A stretch of 64,000 nucleotides of DNA from Triops longicaudatus (lineage: Eukaryota; Arthropoda; Branchiopoda; Notostraca; Triopsidae), in the NCBI GenBank assembly GCA_022885665.1, contig JAGQDJ010000033.1, positions 682,001 to 746,000 on the forward strand, written 5' to 3'. The notes beneath the pieces were generated by a model. The model made no database searches. It was not told the DNA's origin and saw nothing but the letters and a program-made list of their open reading frames with translations. The position numbers and the translations under genes were made by a program. This document shows, piece by piece, positions 50,890 to 61,997 of the stretch (its first letter is position 1; every line of letters begins with the position of its first letter).

Positions 50890-52115
50890 TTAGGACTCAG
50901 GTTCAAGGAAAAGCGCTGTGACAGCAAAGATAAGGAATACTACGCCTCCGACTAGGGTCACTAGAGAAAAGCTATTAGAAATACCACCAGTGAAATGGAA
51001 AGTGCAAACCTGTTCGAACTGATATCCGCTGAGCAATCATTCGCCCGCCTAATACGGCCAGACCAGTGCAAATGGAGTGTCCAACAAACGCCCCTAAACT
51101 TACTCCAACAACATCCTACGTATAGAAGTTTCCAATAAAGATTTGCTCAAATGCCCTTTAGCAAAGGATTAGTATTTACTTCTCTTGCAGCCAAAATGAT
51201 TGTTGCTAATTGCGATCTATCACCCCACTCAGCCAAAAAGGTCAAGGTGAAAGATTGGAGAAACACACGGGAGACCATTGACACTATTCGGTGTCGAAAT
51301 CCCCTACGCGCAATTAGCCCACCAGTTTCGGCATCAGTCTCGTCTGCTAACTATTACGGAAAAATATTGCGCTAATACTATAAAGCATAACATGCAAAGG
51401 AACAGTTATAGATAAGTAATCAGAGTGAATACACACTTCATCTTCTCTTCGTTTTAAATCTGACTGAACTTCTTCAAACTCTTCTTGTCCTTCATTAGGA
51501 GACATGTAATATCCGTCTTTGAGCATTTTTAAGCCAAAAATGGCGAACAGTGCTGTTGAGATATAGTAAGTGTAGATGCGAGGTATAATAACAGTTATCC
51601 AACCAAACAAAGCTGTAGAAGTGAATGACGATGATAATTAAAATGGACAATATTGATTAATGAAAGGTACCTGATATCACAGTCATCAAAAAGAGCGCCC
51701 CACAAGCACCCATAAGGACAGCCATGCGGGAATGCCTCATGGCCATAATGGCAGCGATGAAGAACGTCTTGTCACCCAGTTCAGAAACAATAATAACGGA
51801 AAAAGACGCAATGAATGCGTGAATGAAACCCAAATTACGGGTTTTACTTCCCTGTGTCGAAGTAATGTCAATATTCTGGTCATCTTTCAAATTGTCTGCC
51901 TGAAACCAAACGATATGAACTGAATGTCGCATTTAACGCGTAATATGGCATACTGTGGTTGGTTTAAAGACTCTATCACTCTCTTCAAATGGCTCTTTTT
52001 CTGCATTTACTACCAAGGACAGAAATGAGAGAACAAGTAGACTGCAGACAACTAAGTTAAGGTAGGTGGTTTGCCGCGAACGCGATGTCGAGCCAGCTGT
52101 GGCACAAACAGCCAT
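50890..52115 (-). CDS. TMEM165: TMEM165/GDT1 family Golgi cation transporter
   Basis: The family moves Mn2+ and Ca2+ into the Golgi in exchange for protons and supports glycosylation. Six phase-consistent exons (52115-51954, 51899-51671, 51612-51437, 51350-51180, 51115-51010 and 50960-50890) give 304 aa, against 324 in human. Both signature motifs are intact: SELGDKTFFIAAIMAMRHSR and AEWGDRSQLATIILAARE, which line the ion path. Between them are FGWITVIIPRIYTYYISTAL and the acidic loop MSPNEGQEEFEEVQ, almost identical in spirit to human. An N-terminal signal-anchor (LVVCSLLVLSFLSLVVNA) precedes the lumenal start. The end, GGRMIAQRISVRT then VTLVGGVVFLIF, also matches. No key residue is missing. 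Confidence 0.96.
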
Positions 52116-53156
52116 TGTCTAGATCTGGTAACACACAAAACAAAGTTTAAGTTATAGTTATGAATTTTCTCACCGTTTTAAGTGAAAAGTACGCAATGGG
52201 AGATTACGTTTATGCACGGCATAAAAAAATTAACATTCAAGGTAGATCAAACTTGCCTTAGGGTATCCAGAAGATCTTTTCTCTTGTTTAAAAATTCTGC
52301 CTGGTGTAGCAGACAGAATCGTAACTTTCAGAGCTTCTTGTACTTCTTGTACGATGCTTCTGCAGATTTCGAATGCCCTTTTTGCTTTTTTTCAGAACTA
52401 TCACTGCATCTGAACTGATTACCCTCGGTGTTGACGTGTTCTGTTATTAAGGATCACAACAGAACAGCCAAGCAAGAGGCGGAGACAATTTTTCTTAGCT
52501 GTTATTGGGCTACCCCGCAAAGTCTATCTCCTCCTACCGATACAAAAGAGGGGCGCAGATACGAACTACGATTTACGGAATTCATTAGGGCTTCCATTCA
52601 CGCGGTTTTACTTATGAGAAGAAAAATAGAACCAGCTTCTCTTTACGAGGTACTCGGCTTGTAACCTCTCGCTTCTGTGCAAGTCGATAAATTCATCAGA
52701 TCCTAAGAAATTACGAAGCTCTTGCAAATATCCAGAATTGGAGAACTAAAGGCTTGCGCAGATTATTGCGTATTTTTAACGGAGTTCGTTTATGTCAATA
52801 GGCTACCCAATAGTAATCGCTCCTCCAATATAAAAGTAGTTTGCAATTCGTGATTGCAAGCAGTTTATAATTAGCACGAAAATTCACAAGCGAGTTGTAC
52901 ACGATTCAGCCTAGTGCGCGCAGTTCTTCAGTTAAACAAGACTAAGACATTGATATACCATAAAAATGTATTCCTTTTCGAATTTTATTTAAAAAATGTA
53001 GACATGTATTAAAGATCCAGAACGCAGTATTGTCACGTCATTCGCGAGTTAATGGGAGGCTGTGCACCCTACAATCTAAGTTAACTACGTCGTAAACTGT
53101 AAGAAAGGATGCAAGATAGCTCTGTTAACAGAACCTCTTAAAAAAGGCAAGAGTCT
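52116..53156. other. Region between TMEM165 and the BTB zinc-finger gene
   Basis: It should hold the TMEM165 promoter and the 3' end of the BTB gene. A plus-strand frame at 52182-52418 contains ECPFCFF, but no second zinc-ligand pair follows and it lies on the wrong strand for the BTB gene. No further zinc-finger exon was found on the minus strand. Confidence 0.5.
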
Positions 53157-55076
53157 TCACGTGTTGTACAGGTCCTTGTGCAGCGTCCTCATATGACGGT
53201 GGAAATTGCTGTTCGTATTCGTTCCATAGTCGCAGTATGGACAGTTGAACCGGAACGTTAGCCCACAATAACGACGGTGGACTGCAAACTGCCGCCAATC
53301 TCGTTGCTTAAATATTAACGAGCAGCGTTCGCATTGCAGTAATTCTGCAACTATGCCGGCAGCAGCTATAAACAAAATCGAACAAATCGACTCAGTGAAC
53401 AAAGAATCAAGTATCTGCCGTCGCAAAGGCTCACGGTGTTAGGATGCGAAGTAATTGTGCTTCTGCCTCATGTGATATTTAAGAAGTGAATTAGTATAAG
53501 TACGGAAAGGACAGACCCCACAACTAAGCCCAGGCTCCTTGCCACATTTCCAAAGAGCATGTTGGCGCATAGCTTTCTTATCCGAGTACACTTTCCCGCA
53601 GCCATTCGTGCAAACATATTTGTAACCAAGAAGACCTGCAATAATAACAACATCCAACGATAGAGTTAAAACCCCGAAACAGATAGCCCTAAGACGTAAC
53701 AAAGAAATGCGTGTGTAAAGATGGTACACAGAAATAGCGAAAGAATGATGAAGCCTAAAACAAAATGGACGTATGGACCTCCAGTCCACTTTCTTGCATA
53801 TACCATGGTCTGCAACAAAGCTTACTCGGACCAAGAAAGTGCAGCAACTTATTTGCTAAATGCGCCTGTAAGTTATTTTAGGGCCCCAGGAGAATACACA
53901 TACAAAAAAGTCAAATCCTTCTTTACCTTGTTCTGCGGACGCATCCGTTTGAACTCCATTACTCTGAGTATTTTCACCTTCAAAGAATGTCAAAAAGTCA
54001 CTGATTAATTGCAGTAATTAGAACTCCTAACAAACGTGAGTCAAAACTGTCTTACCCGTATCGTTGTCTTGGCCGGATCCCTGCCCACCTCCATCGCCGT
54101 CGCTCCAGTCTTCTCCATTGTCTTCCAAAGAAAGCTCTTCAACCTCGATTGTTCTGCTTTGTTCTCTTTTGACGCCCTGATCCACGGTATTACTACTCGC
54201 TTCGCTAGGTACGGGAGCATCATCTGATGAGACAAAGATAATTTCGGAAGTTTCTGTTTTGGTTGTCGGTTCGGGCTTATTCGAAAAGTTGGTCTCTTGA
54301 ACCGCGGAAGCTGTTTCTAGTAAGTTAGCCACAGGAACTGTAACCATCGGCGTTCCTGGTATGGATAGCCGTTTGGGTTCAGGCACCTTGGCAGCGCTGC
54401 GTACATTCACGGTGGACGTTTCGAGCGGAGGGCAGCGTGGTGTTACGCTAGAAGGCGTGGGGGTGGAATGGGAGGGGTTTTCCATTGAGCGACGACGTTG
54501 TTTTTTGCGACGTGGTAAGGCTGGAGAGGTTGGATTGGAAAGTAGAGCTGCCGCTTGTTTTACCACCACTTTGCTGTTTGAATTACTTCCTAGAGATTGT
54601 GCTAAAAATACAGGTTCTTATATTTAGTGCAAAAAAAAAAAAGTAAATTCAGAGTTAGGTTTACCAGCGTTATTGTCCGTTAGTCCTTTAACGCGAAGAG
54701 AATACCCTAGTTGAACAAACGACGAAAGCTCATCTTGGGCGACATTAGCTTCGCCATGATACATGTAACTCAATAGGGCTCTCAATTGGCTAATAGGAAC
54801 GCCTTTCATGAAGAAAATAGCATGTTTTTCTGTTTGGTGAGATAACAGTTCCTAAACAAAACACGAGTTCATCAAGGACTTGAAGCGATAAGCGAGATTT
54901 ACTTCAAAGTATCCGCTACAGGCGCAGAGAACCACACGGTGAGCGCGAATAAACTCTCCATCGGCGGCCAAGGTGACATCAACAAGTTTCTCATCCTCCA
55001 ATAATTTTTCCAGTACTGAAACTAACGTACTTTGATGGTTATTCCACCTCAAACAAAAACCACCATGATCATCCAT
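53157..55076 (-). CDS. BTB zinc-finger transcription factor, Lola/Tramtrack type, with two alternative zinc-finger 3' exons
   Basis: Common exons 55076-54903, 54851-54665 and 54601-54056 encode a complete BTB domain (FCLRWNNHQSTLVSVLEKLL, VDVTLAADGEFIRAHRVVLC, then ALLSYMYHGEANVAQDELSS) and a Ser/Pro-rich linker with a basic nuclear signal (PRRKKQRRRS) and an acidic Gly-rich end. The donor at 54056 is phase 1. Two downstream exons both accept phase 1 and each ends in its own stop: 53635-53439 (CCHC-type C-x3-C...H-x4-C, then C2H2) and 53350-53157 (C-x2-C...H-x3-C, then C2H2). They would give isoforms of about 367 and 366 aa. A first atypical finger followed by a C2H2 finger in a terminal exon is the Lola pattern. 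Other exons may lie outside what I could detect. The DNA target is unknown. Confidence 0.9.
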
Positions 55077-55437
55077 CTTGCTTAGTATTTAAATACTAAA
55101 CACCTGGTGGCGCTGGGAGGAACGGTTTGAAGCTTACTAGATGGGAACCGCCGATTTTACGAATTCATTTGATCAAAATTTCTTATTTTAAATGTTTTTA
55201 TAGATTAATCGTTCGCATGAAAATAAAACAATTTTCATATTATTTTCAAAATTAATTGAATACTTTAGCAGAAGAGCTAGCCTATTTTTCGCAGTTGTAA
55301 AAACAGTTCAGCTTTAGGACCGCCATGGCTTGCGGATCGTCGTGTGCGGATTGCACGATCCAATGCGGAAGCACGATGGCTAGATAAAACACCCGGTCGA
55401 GAAAGGCACCGATAGCTTTTCGTGGGGAAATTTTCTG
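55077..55437. promoter_or_regulatory. Shared divergent promoter region of the BTB factor and glycyl-tRNA synthetase
   Basis: Only 361 bases separate the two start codons, which face away from each other, so both promoters must lie here or overlap the first exons. No TATA box at a convincing position was seen. Confidence 0.55.
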
Positions 55438-58353
55438 ATGAAATTTCTCGCTGACATTGTGTGTAGTAGTTTTGCAGTTATTAGCTTGTGTCGTCACAGT
55501 TTTAGAAGTGTAAAAGTACAAGTTACTCTTAACCAAGTCTTTGTTAATACCTTTCACAAGTCAGCGAGGTTTTCTGCTCTTCCTCCCAACTGGGGTTCCA
55601 AGAAATCGCATAAGAAATTTCATTTGCCACCAGACATGTCTGATCCAAAAGTAGAAGAAGTTTTGGCTCCGTTGCGTGCTTCGGTAAAGGAACAGGTAAT
55701 TTCTCCCTTTGTTGATAACCATTGTGTCCTTTACTTACATTTCCTTTTTTTGTAGGGTGACTTGGTTAGAAAGTTAAAAGAAGAGGGGGCCCCTGAACTT
55801 GATGTAAAGAAAGCAGTCGCGGAATTGAAAACGAGAAAAAAGGTGTTGGAAGAAAAGGAGTTAGCGTTGGCTCCCATTGAAGCGTCTTTTGACCGCTCCA
55901 AACTCGAAGATCTCCTAAAACGTCGCTTCTTCTTTGACAATTCTTTTGCCATCTACGGAGGCATCACTGGGCAGTATGATTTTGGACCCATGGGATGTTC
56001 TATGAAAGCCAACATCCTGCAAGCATGGCGTCAGTTCTTTATCCTAGAAGAGCAAATGTTGGAAGTTGACTGTTCCATGCTTACGCCAGAGCCCGTCCTC
56101 AAGTACAGTCGGTCTTTCAGTAGAACATCACTTATAGTAATACATTTAGAGCTTCTGGCCACGTCGATCGTTTTGCGGACTTGATGGTAAAAGATCTTAA
56201 AACCGGCGAATGTTTCCGCCTTGATCACCTCATCAAAGCGCACCTTGAAAAAGTGAAGTCGGAGAAAAAGACGACTCAGCAAGTGAAGGATGAATGTGAC
56301 GACATTATTATTAAAGTAACGTTTCGACTTCTCATTAATTTGCCGTAGAAATTAACGTACTAGTATTTCTGATAGCTTGACGGAATGACGAAGGATGAGA
56401 TGCGTGACGTCTTGAGGAGGTTCGACATGAAATCACCCATCACTGGCAATGATCTGACGGATCCTATTGAATTTAACCTCATGTTTAGTACCTCCATTGG
56501 CCCTACTGGTCTGGTCAAAGGGTATACTAGACCACGAGAGTACAACTTAGGAAATAATCTATTGTTGATTTAGATTTTTGCGCCCAGAAACTGCCCAAGG
56601 AATCTTCGTAAACTTCAAAAGATTACTTGAATTTAACCAAGGACGTTTACCTTTCGCAGCTGCACAGATTGGCAACTCTTTCCGTAACGAAATTTCACCA
56701 AGATCCGGATTGTTGCGCGTCAGGTAAAATAGCTTTTCATAAGCCTTATCAACTCATGGGACTCAATTTTGTAAATGGTACAGGGAGTTTACTATGGCGG
56801 AAATTGAGCACTTTTGCGACCCAACTGACAAATCTCACCCTAAGTTTGAAGACGTAAAACACGTGGAACTGCTTCTGTATTCTGCTTGCAATCAAATGGA
56901 TGGCAAGCCGGCTGAAATCATGACCGTAGGACAAGCCGTGGAAAAGGTAATTCTTGAAAGCTTCTCGTATTTAAATCAAATAAAAAATATTGTTTGCAGA
57001 AAATCATCGCGAATGAAACTTTAGCCTATTTTATTGCTCGTATCCAACAATTTATGTTGCGCATCGGTGTCAGTCCAAAGAAATTACGTTTCCGTCAGCA
57101 CATGGGCAATGAAATGGCACATTACGCCTGTGATTGCTGGGACGCTGAGTGCCTCACTTCTTACGTAAATAACCATGAAATAAAGACATTTGTTGCATCA
57201 ACTGTGTACCTATAGGGTTGGGTAGAATGCGTAGGATGCGCTGACCGATCTGCGTATGATTTAAGTCAGCATAGCAAAGCCACTGGAGTACGTTTAGCAG
57301 CTGAGAAAAAACTCGACCAGCCCAAAACTGTTGATGTTGTTGGTACGTAAATGGCTTCTTTAGTAGTGTTCGCTGATGATCATAAATATTTTAACAGAGG
57401 TTGTGCCTAACAAGGGAGCCATCGGAAAAGCCTTTAAAAAAGAAGCCAAAGAAATCATGGAATTCTTAAGTCGCTTGCAGCCGGCGGAAGTAGAACCATA
57501 TGAAAAGACATTGGAAGAAGCAGGGTAAGATCTAGAATGCTTGTTAAGTCGTTTGGATATAGAAGAGCGTCTCATTATTTCAGAGAATTTACGTTGGCCG
57601 TTAATGGAGCATCTTATAAATTAACCAAAGACCTTGTGTCTGTAAAACGATATCAAAAGACGGTTTATGTAGAAGAATTCACGCCAAACGTTATTGAGCC
57701 ATCTTTTGGAATCGGGCGTATTATGTACTCGATCTTTGAGCACAACTTCCGTGTTCGTGAAGGAGATGAGCAGAGAACAGTATGTGAAAACTGATAATTC
57801 ACTTTATGTTTGGCTCTTAATCGAAAAATTTCCTTAGTACTTCTCGCTGCCACCATGCGTTGCACCACTTAAGTGCTCTGTGCTTCCTTTAAGTAACAAT
57901 CCTGAATTTGGTCCGTTCGTCAAGCAAATCTGTAAGTAACTTTCCTATGGCGGATAAGCTAAGTCTGACGTATGCGTTTGTGTAGCGCGCGACTTGACCA
58001 GCTGTGATGTATCTCACCGTGTGGATGATTCCTCCGGTTCAATCGGTCGTCGATATGCCCGCACGGACGAAATTGCAATTCCATTCGGTATCACGATCGA
58101 CTTCGATACGCTTAAAGAACCACATTCGGCAACTTTAAGGGAGCGTGACTCGTTGAGTCAAGTTCGTGTGCCGGTAAGCTTTGAAACATTACCTTTTGTT
58201 ATAAGCTAATATTTTTTTTCTATTCTTGTGTCCCAAAGCTCTCCGACATTGCCGTCGTGGTCCGTGATCTTTCACTTTTGAAGACGACCTGGAGCGACGT
58301 GGAGGCGAAATACCCCAAGTTCGAGCAGCAAGAAACTACCAAAACTTCCGCAT
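55438..58353 (+). CDS. GARS1: Glycyl-tRNA synthetase, cytosolic/mitochondrial dual form
   Basis: Class II synthetase that charges tRNA-Gly. About 13 exons: 55438-55695, 55756-56107, about 56149-56313, 56375-56521, 56573-56723, 56781-56946, 57000-57163, about 57216-57341, about 57399-57523, 57584-57778, 57838-57930, 57987-58171 and 58239-58353. A WHEP-type helical pair lies at the start (VRKLKEEGAPELDVKKAVAE). Class II motifs include GGITGQYDFGPMGCSMKANI, FLRPETAQGIFVNFKRLLEF and QIGNSFRNEISPRSGLLRVR, and FGIGRIMYSIFEHNF near the end. The anticodon-binding domain ends LSDIAVVVRDLSLL. The first Met opens a basic, hydroxylated leader (MKFLADIVCSSFAVISLCRH) with a second in-frame Met, MSDPKVEEVL, about 66 residues later, as in human GARS, where the first start gives the mitochondrial form and the second the cytosolic form. 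Confidence 0.96.
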
Positions 58354-59587
58354 AAGAACCTCGAATGTTCCTTCACAAGCTTATCGCTTAATGCTCCTTA
58401 GTGCAAGGGAAAGACGCAAAACCTGTAAACTCTGGTTTCGGAAAAACTGTCTGATTCTTACTTCATAAACTGGTTTGTTATGGAAGCACCAAGAAACTGT
58501 ACGCGACACCAATAAACGCATGAACTGCAATCAAGTGCTGCTCGCAACTTTACCGGTTATTTCACTGATATATAGAGTGAATTGTGAAAGCAGGGACTAA
58601 TTTATTTTGATCTTATTGAAAAATATTAGAAGCCCAGAAACCCTCAACACTTGAGAAGCTAACTTTTGACTAACTGCACAATGATCGGCCTATCGTATGA
58701 GATGCGCGTTTCAAAGCATATCATTAGATCTGGTCTAGGTACTTTCATGTTACACTTCATCCCCCTTACTTTGATTGTTTCAGAAGCGCTCCCAGGGGTA
58801 AAACTGCACTAAATTTACAAATGAACGTTCCTGAGCTTAATGTGTGCCTAACAACCTAATTTAACATAACTTAACTCAGTCTTTTCTATTATGTCTTCAG
58901 TGGCTTGCACAGGCGCGCGGGGAATAAATGTGTCACAATTTGTTAAAAATGGTTACATTATGTTAGGTTTCGTTAGATCAAGTTAGTTTTAGTTTGTTTA
59001 GGTTAGTTTAGTAGGGAAAAAAACTGATTCGAGCTTTGGTTAACTAGAATTGCAAGCCGATTAGTTGGACAAAGTTTGCGGTAATCACAGGGTTAGAGCC
59101 CTATTTCCCCTCCTGGGTACGGGGGTGGGTAATCATGATTGTCGAACAAAGGGTTTCTGCTCTCCGTGAAATAACCTCCACGCGGTGGCAATGTCTCCCG
59201 CGCAATATTCGTATGCATCTCCTGCGAAAAGCCCTCTATAACGTTCCTTTGTTTTCTGTGAGAGGCGCTACTGTTTGAATTGTTTTGGCTTGTTATGTTT
59301 GGGGCACTTAGCGCGATTATTTTTTAGGCCTAAACTTCAATTATCTTGCTGCTTGAACAACAGAAGTAAATTGTAAGGTATTCTCCCTATCAATTATTCA
59401 CAGAAATAGGGAGTGTTTGTGGATACAAGTACATCTGCGGCACAGATAACTATATGAAGTGACCTGCTCTGAAACTGAAGCAATTGGATAGCAAGATAGG
59501 TATGATATATTGGACAAAGTAGACTCCACAAATCGTATCATTTTATTTTAATAAAAAAATTCTCATTACCGTTAATATTTCAGAAAA
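58354..59587. other. Intergenic region between the glycyl-tRNA synthetase and the 757-aa ORF
   Basis: It contains several TTAGG-related words in both orientations (CCTAACAACCTAA near 58848, TTATGTTAGGTTTCGTTAG near 58958 and TTTAGGTTAG near 58998) and a GC-richer stretch at 59090-59220. A TTAATATTTCAG acceptor ends five bases before the next ATG, so a 5' UTR exon of the next gene probably lies in this region. Confidence 0.5.
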
Positions 59588-61861
59588 ATGCCTCCAAAGA
59601 AAATAGCTACATCCACAAGTCAGGCGAAAGGGAAGAGAAGAGAACCGGAACGTTCAGTAAAGTCGTCTGCCGCAACACCCGGCTTGAAAGATGCAGAAGA
59701 GTACCTTGAAACAGTTATAACCCCAAAAAAGCTAAATTCAAGCAGGATTACAGATTACTTTACTAAAACCCCACCAAAAACCACTTTGTTCAATTCTAAA
59801 AGCGACTTCAGGTGTGAAAACGCCCAAGAAATTCTGAAATTCAAAAATGTTGCTTCGCCTCAGAAATCCTTACCCAGTGACACAAAAAAGCCTCTACGGC
59901 TGAGAGAGCGAAAAAGAAACATTCCAAACTGCAAAAACTCACCCGCAACATCTAGCTTTCGCGCTTTTGAGCCAAGTCCTGCTAAACAGCGAGAACGCAG
60001 TGTCGTTCCAACGGTGCCCTGCTTTGTTCGTTTATTTAACATTGTGAATTCCATACCCGATAATGTCTATTACAGTCATAAAGCGGATAATCACGATGTA
60101 GTTACAGAGGGGAAAACGCAACAGCGGACGAACGAAGTCAATCCAGTTGAGCAAACCAGTCGGAACAAACCTTCTCAACAGTCGGAAACTAAGGATCCCG
60201 TTGAGCTGCCCAATATACGTCGTTCTTTAAAACGCAAGTCGGTCGGCGTGAAGGAACCTACCCCGAAAAAGCGATCCAAAATTGAAGAACTCGCTGAAAG
60301 CAATGGCTGCACCTCCCCAAAGGCCAAATTAAGATCTTCCACAGCAAAAGATTTTCCCATGAATCTGGCCAGTCCCAAGTTGTCATTCACTTCAAGTGCA
60401 AGTGGTGGAGAAGCAAATGTTTGTTCTAGAGAAAACTCAAGAATCTCTGGTTCCCAGTGTGACAAAGATCGAAAAGCGTCACGTAAAATCACCAAAGATG
60501 AGCTCACTGCAGCGGCCTATACATTCAGATCCATTTCTCGCAAAATTCCTCCTGTCAGTGAATCGGAAAAAGATCCTATGTGTGAAAGCATCGAGTCACT
60601 CTTTCTCGTAACGTGTAAGAGCAACTATAACCAGGCTCTTCGCATTCTTCAGGACAATCTTAACATCAGATTGTATCCGAGGATCTCCTGCATGGAAACA
60701 CTATTTTGGGTCATCGTTCTTGGCCAACAACCGAAAGTCAAATTCATTCATGGTAGACGGCAGACTCCGAAAGAAATGACCCCTTTCCCCCTTTCTTCGA
60801 GGTATGAATTTGTAACAGCATGCGAACTGCTGAACAAGACTTTAGTGTTGCATCCGCCGTCCGTCGTGCCCTTGTTAGATAGCATCTATCGTCGTTTGCT
60901 CTACGCGAACGAAGACACGGCATACGAGGGATGGAACAAAATAGAGGATCTTCTACAGAACTGTGACTTTAGCTATTCTGACGAGGATAATTTTGATGAG
61001 ATCATGGCAAATGTTCCGCAGCTTCCAGAACGGCAGTGGTTTGCGATTAGATGGTTAGTTCGAGTCCTAGAAGCCGACTTGGAGAGTGGACTTGCAACCG
61101 AACAGCGTGGTGGTGTAGAAAAGAGCATAACTGCTCGGATCTTTTGGCATAAAGGGAAGATTGGGATCGTGAACTATAGAACTCGAAGACTTACGGAAAT
61201 CCTGCGAGACGCTTTGATTGGCAACAAACACCGAGCGTTAGAAGAAGCATCGAAACTAATCGCGCTTGTTGCCACAGTAATCCAGAAAATGGAATCCGAC
61301 GATTTTTTCCCTCTTCAGTTGAACAGTTTATGTCAAGACTTTGTTAATTATTTAGCCGATTGTTTGCAAAACTGGGCCCAACAAAGTTGTGACAACATGA
61401 ACGAAGCGCTGCACGCCTTGAAGCCTACGTGGATAGTTCTGGCGATCTGTCAACGGTGGCTCAAACAATTAGATCCGGATTGGAACGTACCTGACGCCGA
61501 CATTACTTTGAGTACCGTTTTTAGACGTTACCTGACAACAGATGCGTCCTACGCGTTCAACGACGGAGACACGTCGTTGAGTAATCCCGCCTTAAAGTTA
61601 CAAGCCCTTCCTCCCGTTTTACGAACGTGTATACAACGGTTCCTAATAGTTTACCAGGAGTACTTTGGCATACGCGATATCCTTGCCATACTTGTGCATG
61701 GAGCTAGTTCTGTAGAAAGGGGCGTATCGTCAACCGCCTATTCTTCCCTCTCTGAATATGAGTATCAACGTCTGTTGAAGGATTTGAGGGCCGTGAAGAG
61801 CTGCAAATTATTGCCGACGGATCGTCAGTCTAGCGAAGGTGTGGGACTGTTAATAATATAA
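59588..61861 (+). CDS. Basic nuclear-looking protein with PIP-box-like motif and long helical C-terminal half
   Basis: This uninterrupted frame of 757 codons begins MPPKKIATS just after a 3' splice acceptor, so the coding region is intronless while the 5' UTR is probably spliced. Residues 1-300 are Lys/Arg/Ser-rich and disordered, with likely nuclear signals (KGKRREPER, PKKRSKIEE) and at 51-58 SSRITDYF, close to a PCNA-binding box, with Ser in place of the usual Gln. Residues from about 310 on are predicted helical (FVTACELLNKTLVL, FAIRWLVRVLEADLESG) without a catalytic motif I recognise. The layout of an N-terminal I-x-x-(F/Y)-F motif, basic disordered region and helical end resembles SLF2/FAM178, which recruits SMC5/6 to damaged DNA. 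I could not align the helical part with confidence, so this is a suggestion only. It is convergent with PIG-P. Confidence 0.85.
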   Translation: MPPKKIATSTSQAKGKRREPERSVKSSAATPGLKDAEEYLETVITPKKLNSSRITDYFTKTPPKTTLFNSKSDFRCENAQEILKFKNVASPQKSLPSDTKKPLRLRERKRNIPNCKNSPATSSFRAFEPSPAKQRERSVVPTVPCFVRLFNIVNSIPDNVYYSHKADNHDVVTEGKTQQRTNEVNPVEQTSRNKPSQQSETKDPVELPNIRRSLKRKSVGVKEPTPKKRSKIEELAESNGCTSPKAKLRSSTAKDFPMNLASPKLSFTSSASGGEANVCSRENSRISGSQCDKDRKASRKITKDELTAAAYTFRSISRKIPPVSESEKDPMCESIESLFLVTCKSNYNQALRILQDNLNIRLYPRISCMETLFWVIVLGQQPKVKFIHGRRQTPKEMTPFPLSSRYEFVTACELLNKTLVLHPPSVVPLLDSIYRRLLYANEDTAYEGWNKIEDLLQNCDFSYSDEDNFDEIMANVPQLPERQWFAIRWLVRVLEADLESGLATEQRGGVEKSITARIFWHKGKIGIVNYRTRRLTEILRDALIGNKHRALEEASKLIALVATVIQKMESDDFFPLQLNSLCQDFVNYLADCLQNWAQQSCDNMNEALHALKPTWIVLAICQRWLKQLDPDWNVPDADITLSTVFRRYLTTDASYAFNDGDTSLSNPALKLQALPPVLRTCIQRFLIVYQEYFGIRDILAILVHGASSVERGVSSTAYSSLSEYEYQRLLKDLRAVKSCKLLPTDRQSSEGVGLLII

Positions 61862-61997
61862 GTAGACTGTGATGTCTAGGCAATTTTGACTGATGAAAGT
61901 CGTGTAATTATACTTTTTGCAGTGGTGTTTTTTTACGATTAACCTATCTATCCAGAACCTGAATAAATAGTCGTTTTGGGGTCATTTTTGCTTTTAT

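Noticed and set aside
52182..52418. Plus-strand ORF with ECPFCFF, considered as a zinc-finger exon
   Set aside because: Only one Cys pair, no matching His pair before the stop, and on the opposite strand to the BTB gene.
59085..59125. CAGGGTTAGAGCCCT, considered as the T-arm of a tRNA
   Set aside because: No acceptor stem, D-arm or anticodon arm at proper spacing could be built around it.
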